From assembly GCA_016211105.1 (NCBI GenBank), contig JACQSX010000028.1, positions 1-64,000 on the forward strand: a DNA stretch of 64,000 nt. The letters run 5' to 3'. This document shows, in pieces, positions 56,720 through 63,459 of this stretch (the stretch's first letter is position 1; the number at the start of each line of letters is the position of its first letter). The position numbers and the translations under genes were made by a program. The stretch comes from Acidobacteriota bacterium (lineage in GTDB: Bacteria; Acidobacteriota; UBA6911; JACQSX01). Under the pieces are notes generated by a model that searched no databases, was not told the origin of the DNA, and was given only the letters and a program-made list of their open reading frames with translations.

Positions 56720-57232
56720 ATGCGAAAGATAATCAGCCTGTGGCTTCTATTCGTGTCTATAAGCTTTCTTTCCACAGTGCCGGCCGCGGCCCAGGTGGTG
56801 AAGGCTATGGTCAAAATCAACGGCATGATATGAGGCCTCTGAGCTAAAGGGGCTCAGAAGGCCCTCGAACGCCTGGATGGCGTTGATCACGCAGAAGTGA
56901 ATTTGGTAAAGGGAGAGGCGCAGGTCGTTCCCAAACAGCGACAATCCTTCGATCCCATCCTAATTCCCAAAGCGGTCAGTGAAGCGGGCTTCACAGCACC
57001 TGAGGTCGTTGTGACCGTTGACGGGACTCTGATCAAGGGTGAGGAATTTCCCGAGCTGAATGTACCTGGGCTCGAACACTCATTTATGCTTGCTGGCGGA
57101 AAACAGGCCGCGGTGCTCGGAAAGCGCACCGACCTTACCGGGAAGAGAGTCCGTATAAGTGGCAAACTCCATCCCAGCCACGGCGACGCCCTACCAGGTC
57201 TAACAGTTGAAAACTTCCAGGTGGCGCCATGA
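56720..57232 (+). CDS. MerP-like HMA selenoprotein (GMI-Sec-x2-Sec)
   Basis: 170 residues if two TGAs are read as Sec (56831-56833, Sec38; 56840-56842, Sec41). The frame opens at the ATG 56720 with AGGAGGG before it. A signal peptide (LWLLFVSISFLSTVPAAAQ) leads an HMA domain: VKINGMI-Sec-GL-Sec-AKGAQ, then LDGVDHAEVNLVKGEAQVVP. Both UGAs fall exactly on the CxxC positions and the frame is otherwise open, so decay is improbable. The C-terminal ~75 residues (LTGKRVRISGKLH) look OB-fold-like. A diselenol site would bind Hg(II) very tightly; that is inference. Confidence 0.87.
56834..56863 (+). promoter_or_regulatory. Candidate SECIS hairpin A, HMA selenoprotein 2
   Basis: GGCCTCTGAGC pairs with GCTCAG-A-AGGCC: 11 bp with one bulged A, loop TAAAGGG. 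It begins right after the first UGA and contains the second UGA in its 5' arm. The stem is far stronger than expected by chance. The loop is larger than in textbook bacterial SECIS. Confidence 0.65.
56868..56884 (+). promoter_or_regulatory. Candidate SECIS hairpin B, HMA selenoprotein 2
   Basis: AACGCC-TGGAT-GGCGTT, a 6-bp stem with a 5-base loop whose second and third bases are G. The loop starts 32 nt after the second UGA, within the usual bacterial window. Confidence 0.6.
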
Positions 57233-57375
57233 CTGCAAGGACTAAAAAATCTGAGAGTCAAGGTAGCAGGGACGTGCCTGCTATCCAGAAGCTCGAGGAA
57301 TCTTTGCGTAGCCTGCATTTCTCGCAAGATTTGAATGCGACTGGAAGCTGCTACATCCCCGCTCGTTGGCTGGTG

Positions 57376-57404
57376 GTAGAGACGCCCCGGCGGGGCGTCT
57401 CTAC
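57376..57404. repeat. 29-bp REP-like inverted repeat
   Basis: GTAGAGACGCCCC-GGC-GGGGCGTCTCTAC: a perfect 13-bp stem with a 3-base loop. It lies in the gene-poor spacer after HMA selenoprotein 2 and looks like a dispersed extragenic palindrome. The spacer 57233-57488 has an open frame that crosses this palindrome and shows no motif. Confidence 0.7.
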
Positions 57405-57488
57405 GATATCGACATCGCCAAGTGAGTTTTCACAGAGTAAACACCCTGGCATTCGCTCCAACAGGAAATGTTTTGTGAGAAATGCGGC

Positions 57489-57894
57489 CTAGCGAGGCAG
57501 CAGAGGCCGGATCAGCTCGACCGGGACACCAAAATTACTCCCCGCAAAACCAGCCAAGATAGCGAAGTTGATACCAATGACTTCCCCCCGAGAGTTGAAG
57601 ATCGGTCCGCCGCTGCCTCCCTGTGTCGTCTGGGCGTCGTAGACCAGCCGGTCGGGGAGCACATCTCCAAGGTGTCCTTGAGTGGCGATAGGACGAATCA
57701 AGTTGCGGCGAGCCAGCGCCTGCGCCAGTTGTTCCAGACTGGAAGGTCCTTAGGAAATGACACTATCGATGGTTTGCTTGCTGTAGCGGGCCAGCATAGC
57801 TTCATAGCCGGCTGGATACCCCAACAGCAGGATCGGTTCCCCGGACCTTGGTTTAGCCCCGGACAAACTCAATACGGTTCGACGGGCGCCCGTT
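57489..57894 (-). pseudogene. Trypsin-like serine protease, truncated with a nonsense codon
   Basis: On the minus strand one frame reads LSLSGAKPRSGEPILLLGYP at its left, meets a TAA at 57750-57752, and continues in the same frame as SLEQLAQALARRNLIRPIAT, ending with the Ser active site QTTQGGSGGPIFNSRGEVIG. The N-terminal half with His and Asp is absent. Truncation plus an internal TAA mark it as a pseudogene. Confidence 0.8.
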
Positions 57895-58251
57895 ACGTTT
57901 GAACTCAAGAACTGGCTGGACCATCCCTTCGAGTCCTTATTGCATGGGGGTTGGCATGCTCCTGTAATCGTGGTCAACGGCAAGCTTTTCAGTCAGGGAG
58001 TGGTTCCGAAACCGGATCGCCTTGAACACAGGATTCGCGAGGCGTTGGCAGAACGGCACTCTCGCTGCCCGGTTTGCGGCAACGTTGTATTTGGCGAGGA
58101 CTATTCGAGCCATCGAAGAGAGGAAACGAAACGGCGCGTTATCAAGCTTATTCAGGCAGAGCACCCCGAATGGGTGGGTGCGGACGGCATGTGCCCCCAA
58201 TGCCTGGCTGCCTATGAACGACGGCTGGAGCGGGGAGAGCTCGTTGTTTAG
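57895..58251 (+). pseudogene. Thioredoxin-like/zinc-ribbon protein, 5'-truncated
   Basis: The frame reads ELKNWLDHPFESLLHGGWHA then PVIVVNGKLFSQGVVP, the C-terminal half of a thioredoxin-like domain. It is followed by a zinc ribbon (RCPVCGN ... MCPQC). It begins abruptly at the border with the protease fragment on the other strand, so the active-site end is lost. A TTG at 57940 could still start a short product of 103 residues. Confidence 0.6.
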
Positions 58252-58294
58252 GAATGAAGAATGAAGCGTGTCTTAATTCTCCGGAGGGACCAAC

Positions 58295-58615
58295 GTGACA
58301 TACATATGGGCATTGTTTACGGTACTGTTTTTGCTAGGACTTTACCTCTCCATACCTTCGGCCATATTAGTGAACAGGCTGCGCCATCGGAGAGTTTTGA
58401 ATAGGGGAGGCGGGCAACAGGCACAAACGGTGAAGAGATTTGTAGATAAGCTCGAAGACTGTTGGACTTGCACATCGAAATTCTGGTTTCAGTTGGAGCC
58501 CAAAGCAGTGGCGGCAAACAAAGAGCCAATCGAGACGCCAGAGCAGATAAGTTCTGCAGAGGCTTCCTGTCCTGTGAAAAGCAAAGCGCCGACTATGCCC
58601 GATCCATGCTGCTGA
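58295..58615 (+). CDS. Small membrane protein with Cys-Cys C-terminus
   Basis: 106 residues from a GTG with GGAGGGA upstream. One membrane span (LFTVLFLLGLYLSIPSAILV), then a cytosolic part with DCWTC and the last residues MPDPCC. A free Cys-Cys carboxyl end is the hallmark of small proteins seen in selenoprotein-linked metal loci, and mercuric reductase also ends in such a pair. The stop is a TGA; reading through gives only two residues. Function unknown; delivery of Hg(II) to MerA is one guess. Confidence 0.6.
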   Translation: MTYIWALFTVLFLLGLYLSIPSAILVNRLRHRRVLNRGGGQQAQTVKRFVDKLEDCWTCTSKFWFQLEPKAVAANKEPIETPEQISSAEASCPVKSKAPTMPDPCC

Positions 58616-58623
58616 GGTCCGTG

Positions 58624-59600
58624 ATGACGCCGGCGTCGCATTCGCTAAAGGTTGGCCTCGCGCTCTTCTGTGGCAGCAGTCGGGGCGCCGTGGAAATGGG
58701 CTTTTACATTTTTATCGCGGCGTCCGTGTGCAGCCTCGTCATGAGCGCCGATACCAGGCCAGATATCCACGCCGCACAACGGTCTCCCGTCTTCCGCACC
58801 AATGTGGAAATGGTGGTGATCCGGGCGGCGGTGACTGATCCTCTTGACCGCTATGTAGTGGGGTTGGAGAGGGAGCACTTTAAGGTATTTGATAATAAGG
58901 TGGAACAGCTTATCACCCACTTTTCTGACCATAACGCCCCGTTGAGCGTGGGAATTGTCTTGGACACCAGCGACAGCATGTCAGAGAAACTGGTGAGCGC
59001 GAAGAATTCCACAATGCGGTTCCTAAAACAAGGTACTCCGAGGATGAGTATTGTCTGCTGAGATTTAACGATCGGGTGATGCTGGTCCAGGACTTTACAC
59101 CGAGAAACGACGACATCCGCAAGCGGATGTCTTTCCTCAACACCAAGGGGCGCACAGCACTTTATGATGCCGTTTACGCCGGTTTGCAGAAGCTGTCAGA
59201 AGGGCGCAACGACAAGAAGGCTTTGATTGTTATTACCGACGGGGAAGCCAACAACAGTCGTTACACGTTTGCCGACGTAAAGGAATTTGCCAAGGAAACC
59301 GGCGCCCAAATTTATGTCATCGGAGAAAGGGGCAACCAAGGTTACGGTCCCGCTGTGATCAGTGAAATCGTAAGCCTCACCGGCGGGCGCGCTTTTTTCC
59401 CCGACAATCTAAAGTCACTGGACTATTACGTTGACCTGATCCACACCGAACTGCGAAACCAGTATGTTCTCGGCTATATCCCCACCAACGCCTCCCATGA
59501 TGGCAAATGGCACAAGGTGCAGGTCCGGCTGGAACCCCCTGAAGGCGTTCCCAAATTGAGCGTACGCGCCAAATCGGGCTATTTTGCGTCGAAACAGTGA
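58624..59600 (+). pseudogene. VWFA-related protein with an internal frameshift
   Basis: The 5' frame reads FRTNVEMVVIRAAVTDPLDR and VGIVLDTSDSMSEKL (a MIDAS DxSxS), ending at TGA 59059. The reading continues in another frame as DEYCLLRFNDRVMLVQDF through VITDGEANNSRYTF to 59600. Together they make one ~325-residue von Willebrand A protein of the type first defined in Acidobacteria. The shift lies near 59035-59043. It could be real or an assembly error. No clear programmed slip site was found. Confidence 0.75.
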
Positions 59601-60012
59601 TCGACCCATCCACAACAAAGAGAGAATTCCCACGAACACTTCGGTCTGCATGCCGGCCCACTGATTGCACACCTCATTCGTTGCGAACTCAGAGCGCCAC
59701 TCCAGCCTGTACAGATGATGTCGTGCCCGAATCGCTAGACCAAAGTCCTTTGTTAATCACGGTCATCATAAATCTGTAAGCGACAAGCTATAACTTCGAC
59801 TCACATGTCGCACTGAGACCGGCGGGAATGGAGATGCGATGGAGAAAAACATAAAGACTCTGGCCTTGGTGTGCCGCCGGGACTTCTGTCGGCATACTCC
59901 ACCACGTGTTACGCCACGAGGGCCTGAACGATTTTCTACATGAAGAGCGCAACCGGTGAAGAGCAAGTAGCGACGATGCCTGATCCGAGCAGCGCCCAGG
60001 AACATTTTTCGC
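59601..60012 (+). other. Intergenic region, no supported gene
   Basis: About 410 bp between the VWFA gene and the second merR promoter. Only short frames without motifs occur. It separates two blocks of the metal region. Confidence 0.5.
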
Positions 60013-60044
60013 TTGACTCTAAAGTCGACTGTAGGGCCTACGCT
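60013..60044 (+). promoter_or_regulatory. MerR-type promoter of the merR-merT-merP operon
   Basis: TTGACT (60013-60018) and TACGCT (60039-60044) with a 20-bp spacer that contains a partial dyad (TCTAAAGTCGACTGTAGG). The long spacing is typical of MerR-activated promoters. It places transcription start near 60051 and so favours the second ATG (60068) for merR. Confidence 0.65.
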
Positions 60045-60067
60045 AGCAGATGAAGACAGAAAGGGCT

Positions 60068-60538
60068 ATGAGACAAGGGGTATATCGCATCGGAGACGTT
60101 GCCAAGGAACTGGGTCTGACGCCCCAGGCGCTTCGCTACTACGAACAGGAGGGGCTTATTCCTAAACCTCAGCGAACGCCATCGGGCTATCGAATCTTTT
60201 CCGAAGACGCTCGCGCGCGATTGTTGTTTTTGAAACGTGCCCAGCAGTTCGGCTTCAAACTCGACGAGATCAAGACTTTATTGGGAGTGAAGGCCAACCG
60301 CCGTGGCTCCTGTGCACAGGTCAAATCGCTGCTGGATGCCAAGCTGGTTGAGCTGGAGGAGCGATTCAAGCAGATAAAACAATTGCAAACCGATTTGCTG
60401 CGATTGCGAAAGGAGTGTGAAGCAGCCTTTTCCGTCGATGCCTCCTGTCCGGTGATCATAGATTTTGCCAAAGACGTTTCCGGCAGTGTCAGCGCGCAAA
60501 ACATTCCCAAGAGACGGCGAGAGATTTCGTCTCTATGA
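60068..60538 (+). CDS. merR: MerR-type mercury-responsive regulator
   Basis: 156 residues from the ATG at 60068; the ATG at 60050 would lie at the predicted transcription start. HTH: YRIGDVAKELGLTPQALRYY. All three mercury-ligand positions are occupied: Cys in RGSCAQVKSLLD, and Cys in RKECEAAF and DASCPVI. It heads a tight operon with merT (4-nt overlap), merP and a CopZ-type gene, so it most likely senses Hg(II). Confidence 0.87.
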   Translation: MRQGVYRIGDVAKELGLTPQALRYYEQEGLIPKPQRTPSGYRIFSEDARARLLFLKRAQQFGFKLDEIKTLLGVKANRRGSCAQVKSLLDAKLVELEERFKQIKQLQTDLLRLRKECEAAFSVDASCPVIIDFAKDVSGSVSAQNIPKRRREISSL

Positions 60539-60870
60539 GCGATAAGCCTATTTTGTTTGGAGCATTAATCGCATCCTTTACCGCCTCGCTCTGTTGCGTT
60601 TTGCCGGTCGCCGTAGCGGTGCTGGGAATCGGTAGTGTCAGCGCCGCGGCGATCTTTGAGGGCTTCCGCCTGCCACTGTCGCTGCTGACCTTTGCATTGC
60701 TGGGAGTTGGGTTTTATTTTAACTATCGTCCGGCGAAGGAAAAGTGCGAGCCAGGAAGTGCCTGCGCCGTTCCCGCCCACCGAAGGCGCACCCGGATAAT
60801 TCTGTGGCTGATCACATTGGCGGCACTGGCGTTTCTTGCATTTCCCGACTACTCAAGGTTCTTGGTCTAA
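60535..60870 (+). CDS. merT: MerT-like mercury transport protein
   Basis: 111 residues, three membrane segments. The Cys pair in ASFTASLCCVLPVAVAVLG sits in helix 1 as in MerT. A second Cys pair lies in the loop (KEKCEPGSACAVP). It carries Hg(II) from MerP towards cytosolic MerA. The ATG overlaps the merR stop. Confidence 0.88.
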   Translation: MSDKPILFGALIASFTASLCCVLPVAVAVLGIGSVSAAAIFEGFRLPLSLLTFALLGVGFYFNYRPAKEKCEPGSACAVPAHRRRTRIILWLITLAALAFLAFPDYSRFLV

Positions 60871-60894
60871 GACTTCGTTTTGAGGAGAGCGTTT

Positions 60895-61230
60895 ATGAAA
60901 GGACTCAGTATTAGCATTTTCCTGTTACTGGTGTTGGGGCTGGCGGCCTGGGTGACTCTGCGACCCACCCCGGCGTCCAGCGACGACAAAGCCGCGGGTT
61001 CTCCGCAGTTGGAAAAAGTGGTTTTTAAGGTGGAAGGGATGACTTGTGGTGGCTGCGCTATGGGAGTGAAAAGGACCCTGGAGAAGCAGACGGGAGTGCA
61101 GAAGGCGGAAGTTTCCCTTGAAAAGGGCGAGGCGATTGCCGAAGTGGAAAAAGGTAGGGTCAATCCCACAGCCTTGGCCGCTGCGGTAACTCGGTTCGGA
61201 TACAAGACCACAGTGCTGAAAGTCAACTAG
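60895..61230 (+). CDS. merP: MerP-like HMA protein with membrane anchor, copy 2
   Basis: 111 residues from the ATG at 60895, with GAGGAGAG upstream; an in-frame start at 60880 is also open. Anchor: SISIFLLLVLGLAAWVTL. HMA metal site: GMTCGGCAMGVKRTLEKQ. It is the intact counterpart of 46643-46981. Both end VGYKTT/FGYKTT-VL. Its stop codon lies in a 20-bp palindrome. Confidence 0.88.
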   Translation: MKGLSISIFLLLVLGLAAWVTLRPTPASSDDKAAGSPQLEKVVFKVEGMTCGGCAMGVKRTLEKQTGVQKAEVSLEKGEAIAEVEKGRVNPTALAAAVTRFGYKTTVLKVN

Positions 61231-61246
61231 TGTCCCGGGACACTAG
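61227..61246. repeat. 20-bp perfect palindrome at the merP stop
   Basis: CTAGTGTCCCGGGACACTAG, fully self-complementary and containing the merP stop codon. It could form a hairpin in the mRNA between merP and the next gene, lowering downstream expression or protecting the upstream part. No U tract follows. Confidence 0.6.
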
Positions 61247-61275
61247 CGGTCGTCTTGTAAAGAGGAGAAGAAGAA

Positions 61276-61830
61276 ATGTCAGATTGCTGTTCTACCGCTT
61301 CGCCGGCTGCGAGCCGCTCAGCGAGGATTTGTCCCGCCTGCCAAAACAAGGGAAAACCAGTGCAGCTCATTACCGTGCGGAGCCTGGTGCGGCCGGAACG
61401 TAGGCCAGAAATTCAAGAAATCCAGCACTACTATTGTCCCACGCCCACTTGTGACATTGTGTACTTCTCGGCCGCCACAACTTCTCGCTTTCATAAGGAC
61501 AATCTCACCGTCCGCGTGGGCGCCAAGGAAACTGTCGACCCCATCCCAGTCTGCTACTGCTTTGGACATACGGAGGGATCGATCCATCAGGAAATCGAGG
61601 CCACGGGAAAGTCGTCTGCTGAGGAAAGCATACGGGCCGCCATTAAGGCGGGAGAGTGTACCTGCGAGACAAGCAATCCAGCAGGCGCCTGCTGCTTGGG
61701 CGACGTTCGAGCTGCGATCGACCTTTGGCTTCGTAAGATAAATGCTCGCTACCAGAGCGAGGAAGTGATGACAGCAGTGGACAACAGAACCAGCGCCGCA
61801 TGTTGTGAACCAACACAATGCAGCCGGTGA
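61276..61830 (+). CDS. CopZ-type zinc/iron-sulfur cysteine protein, copy 2
   Basis: 184 residues. Cys-rich throughout: SDCCST, RICPACQNKG, YYCPTPTCDIVYFS, IPVCYCFGHTEGSI, then CTCETSNPAGACCLGD and AACCEPTQC. The middle matches the N-terminal zinc/[2Fe-2S] domain of CopZ-like chaperones, but there is no HMA domain; the HMA is a separate gene upstream. It probably shuttles metal or electrons in the mer-type pathway. Confidence 0.78.
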   Translation: MSDCCSTASPAASRSARICPACQNKGKPVQLITVRSLVRPERRPEIQEIQHYYCPTPTCDIVYFSAATTSRFHKDNLTVRVGAKETVDPIPVCYCFGHTEGSIHQEIEATGKSSAEESIRAAIKAGECTCETSNPAGACCLGDVRAAIDLWLRKINARYQSEEVMTAVDNRTSAACCEPTQCSR

Positions 61831-61979
61831 CAGTTCTTGCTCGGTGGTCCTCGGTTGGCTTCAATCGAGTGGGCAGGGTAGCCGCACAAAGGTCGACGAA
61901 GCGACAATTAGGGACAAAGCTGAAATACGTTCGTCCCCGGCTTGCCTGCTAAGCTGCAAAAAGGAAGGGGAGAAATGAT

Positions 61980-62351
61980 ATGAGCGAAGTTCACGCAGAT
62001 AAGTGGGGACCCCTGGGCAGTATCTTCGCCGGCCTCTGTTGCCTGGGAGCGGCGCCTCTTCTGGCGGGCCTGTCAGCCTTGGGATTGGAGTTTTTGATTC
62101 ATGATACAATTCTGATTCCTCTGTTAATCTTCTTTCTCGGCGTGACGATTTGGGCACTGCATCGAAATCGAAGCCGCTGCGGCACTGCTGGGCCCCTGTG
62201 GCTGGTGTGGCTCGCGGCTGTTCTTACGCTGGGGAGCCTCTGGATCTCTGGTGTGGCAGTAGGCCTGGGACTGCTTCTTTTGGTATCGGCTTCGATCTGG
62301 AACGCAATAGCAACCAAGCGTTGTGAACCAACGAGAGGAATGATCAGCTAA
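61980..62351 (+). CDS. merC: MerC-like mercury transport protein, copy 2
   Basis: 123 residues. It begins SEVHADKWGPLGSIFAGLCC with a membrane Cys pair; four hydrophobic segments follow (FLIHDTILIPLLIFFLGVTI). It is the paralogue of 54052-54435. It has a good AAGGGGAG ribosome binding site. It provides an alternative Hg(II) uptake route towards MerA. Confidence 0.82.
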   Translation: MSEVHADKWGPLGSIFAGLCCLGAAPLLAGLSALGLEFLIHDTILIPLLIFFLGVTIWALHRNRSRCGTAGPLWLVWLAAVLTLGSLWISGVAVGLGLLLLVSASIWNAIATKRCEPTRGMIS

Positions 62352-62401
62352 GCGGGTTAGCAGGCTCATGCCGACAATGATTTAGGATTTAGGAAGAACC
62401 G

Positions 62402-62617
62402 ATGAGCCCTGAAGAAGTCAGTACCACACAGGCGCCGAGGTATGGCCCGAGCACCATTCACGCGGGTCTAGTGCTGTTTGCTATCGTGGGAGCCCTGGTT
62501 GTGTACAAGTGGGAAACAGCTGTTGGGATCCTTCAAAATGTTAGCGCCACAGGCGTGATGCCGACGCGGGCTGATGTTATTCCACTTGGTCGTGCTTCCG
62601 ACAGTCTCGATCGATGA
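62402..62617 (+). CDS. Small membrane protein, possible N-terminal part of a split permease
   Basis: 71 residues with one membrane segment (IHAGLVLFAIVGALVVYKW). The stop overlaps the start of the next gene (ATGA). The order and the short distance suggest it is the detached N-terminal part of a DUF318/ArsP-type permease, or a coupled small subunit. Confidence 0.5.
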   Translation: MSPEEVSTTQAPRYGPSTIHAGLVLFAIVGALVVYKWETAVGILQNVSATGVMPTRADVIPLGRASDSLDR

Positions 62618-62985
62618 ATTATTTCGCTGTCATCTGGCCCGCATTGCTCTTTGGTATCCTCATTGGTGGGAGTGTTCACGCATTTGTTTCTCCGCACTGG
62701 TTGACACGGGCACTGAGTGGCAGTCCGGGCCGAGCCCAGCTTGCCGCTGGGCTCGCTGGAACGCCGCTGATGCTTTGTTCCTGCTGTGTCGCTCCAATTT
62801 TCACAAGTGTATACGAGAGAACGTGGCGTTACGGTCCATCGTTGGCAGTGATGCTGGCCGCTCCTTCGCTAAATCCTGCGGCGCTCACCCTTACATTCAT
62901 GCTTTTTGGACTCCGCATTGGGACTATGCGTGTGGCAATGGGGATCGCAGCCGTCTTCTTGATGGGAACGGTGTTAGATCGATAG
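62614..62985 (+). CDS. DUF318/ArsP-type permease, N-terminal half only
   Basis: 123 residues. The family signature PLMLCSCCVAPIF (Cys-rich helix) and AAPSLNPAALTLTFMLFG are clear. Full-length relatives have a second half with about four more helices; here a TAG ends it after VFLMGTVLDR. It is probably a truncated gene. Such permeases export organoarsenicals or other soft-metal species. Confidence 0.6.
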   Translation: MNYFAVIWPALLFGILIGGSVHAFVSPHWLTRALSGSPGRAQLAAGLAGTPLMLCSCCVAPIFTSVYERTWRYGPSLAVMLAAPSLNPAALTLTFMLFGLRIGTMRVAMGIAAVFLMGTVLDR

Positions 62986-63128
62986 GAGAATTCCAGAAAT
63001 CCGCTTTACTCCCCCATTCCGTTTGTGAATGGTAGTTTGTGGACAGTATCCGGAATGACAACTCGCACCGGGCCAGGAAGTGTCACCTTCAAGATGGAGG
63101 TGAAATAACTCAACCGAGGGGAAGGCCA

Positions 63129-63260
63129 ATGATTCTTGCGCAGATGGAACCAATGGGCGGAATGAGGGGCATGATGTGGGGCATGTCTATCTACTGGGTC
63201 TTAGGCTTAGTCGTATTAGTTCTGCTGATCGTTTTGCTCGTGAAGATGATTCGGAAATAA
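63129..63260 (+). CDS. Very small membrane protein
   Basis: 43 residues from the ATG at 63129 with GGGGAAGG before it. A Met/Gly-rich start (EPMGGMRGMMWGM) precedes one span (YWVLGLVVLVLLIVLLVKMI). Met-rich leaders can bind Cu or Hg weakly. It lies between the permease and merA. Confidence 0.5.
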   Translation: MILAQMEPMGGMRGMMWGMSIYWVLGLVVLVLLIVLLVKMIRK

Positions 63261-63459
63261 AGCGGCGATCTGTGGTTAGGTCGACTCTTTGGTGGAGCGG
63301 TTGCGCTATCACAATATGGCTGCCGGCGGTCTGTGGGTCGGCTCCGGCGGACCTCACGGCGGATAACAGCCGTGTGAGTTGTGGTCCAAAGCAGCGAAAA
63401 AATCGCCTGGGCAGAATCCTGAGTCCTCCAATGGTATTTAAAAGGAAGGAGATAGCCAC

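Noticed and set aside
57229..57492. 87-codon frame overlapping the end of the UxxU gene
   Set aside because: It crosses the REP-like palindrome, ends in the protease remnant and shows no motif; probably noncoding.
58600..58630. UGA after the Cys-Cys end as Sec
   Set aside because: Read-through adds only two residues before another UGA, so termination is the simpler reading.
59020..59060. Programmed -1 frameshifting in the VWFA gene
   Set aside because: No classical slippery heptamer in the proper frame and no downstream hairpin were found.
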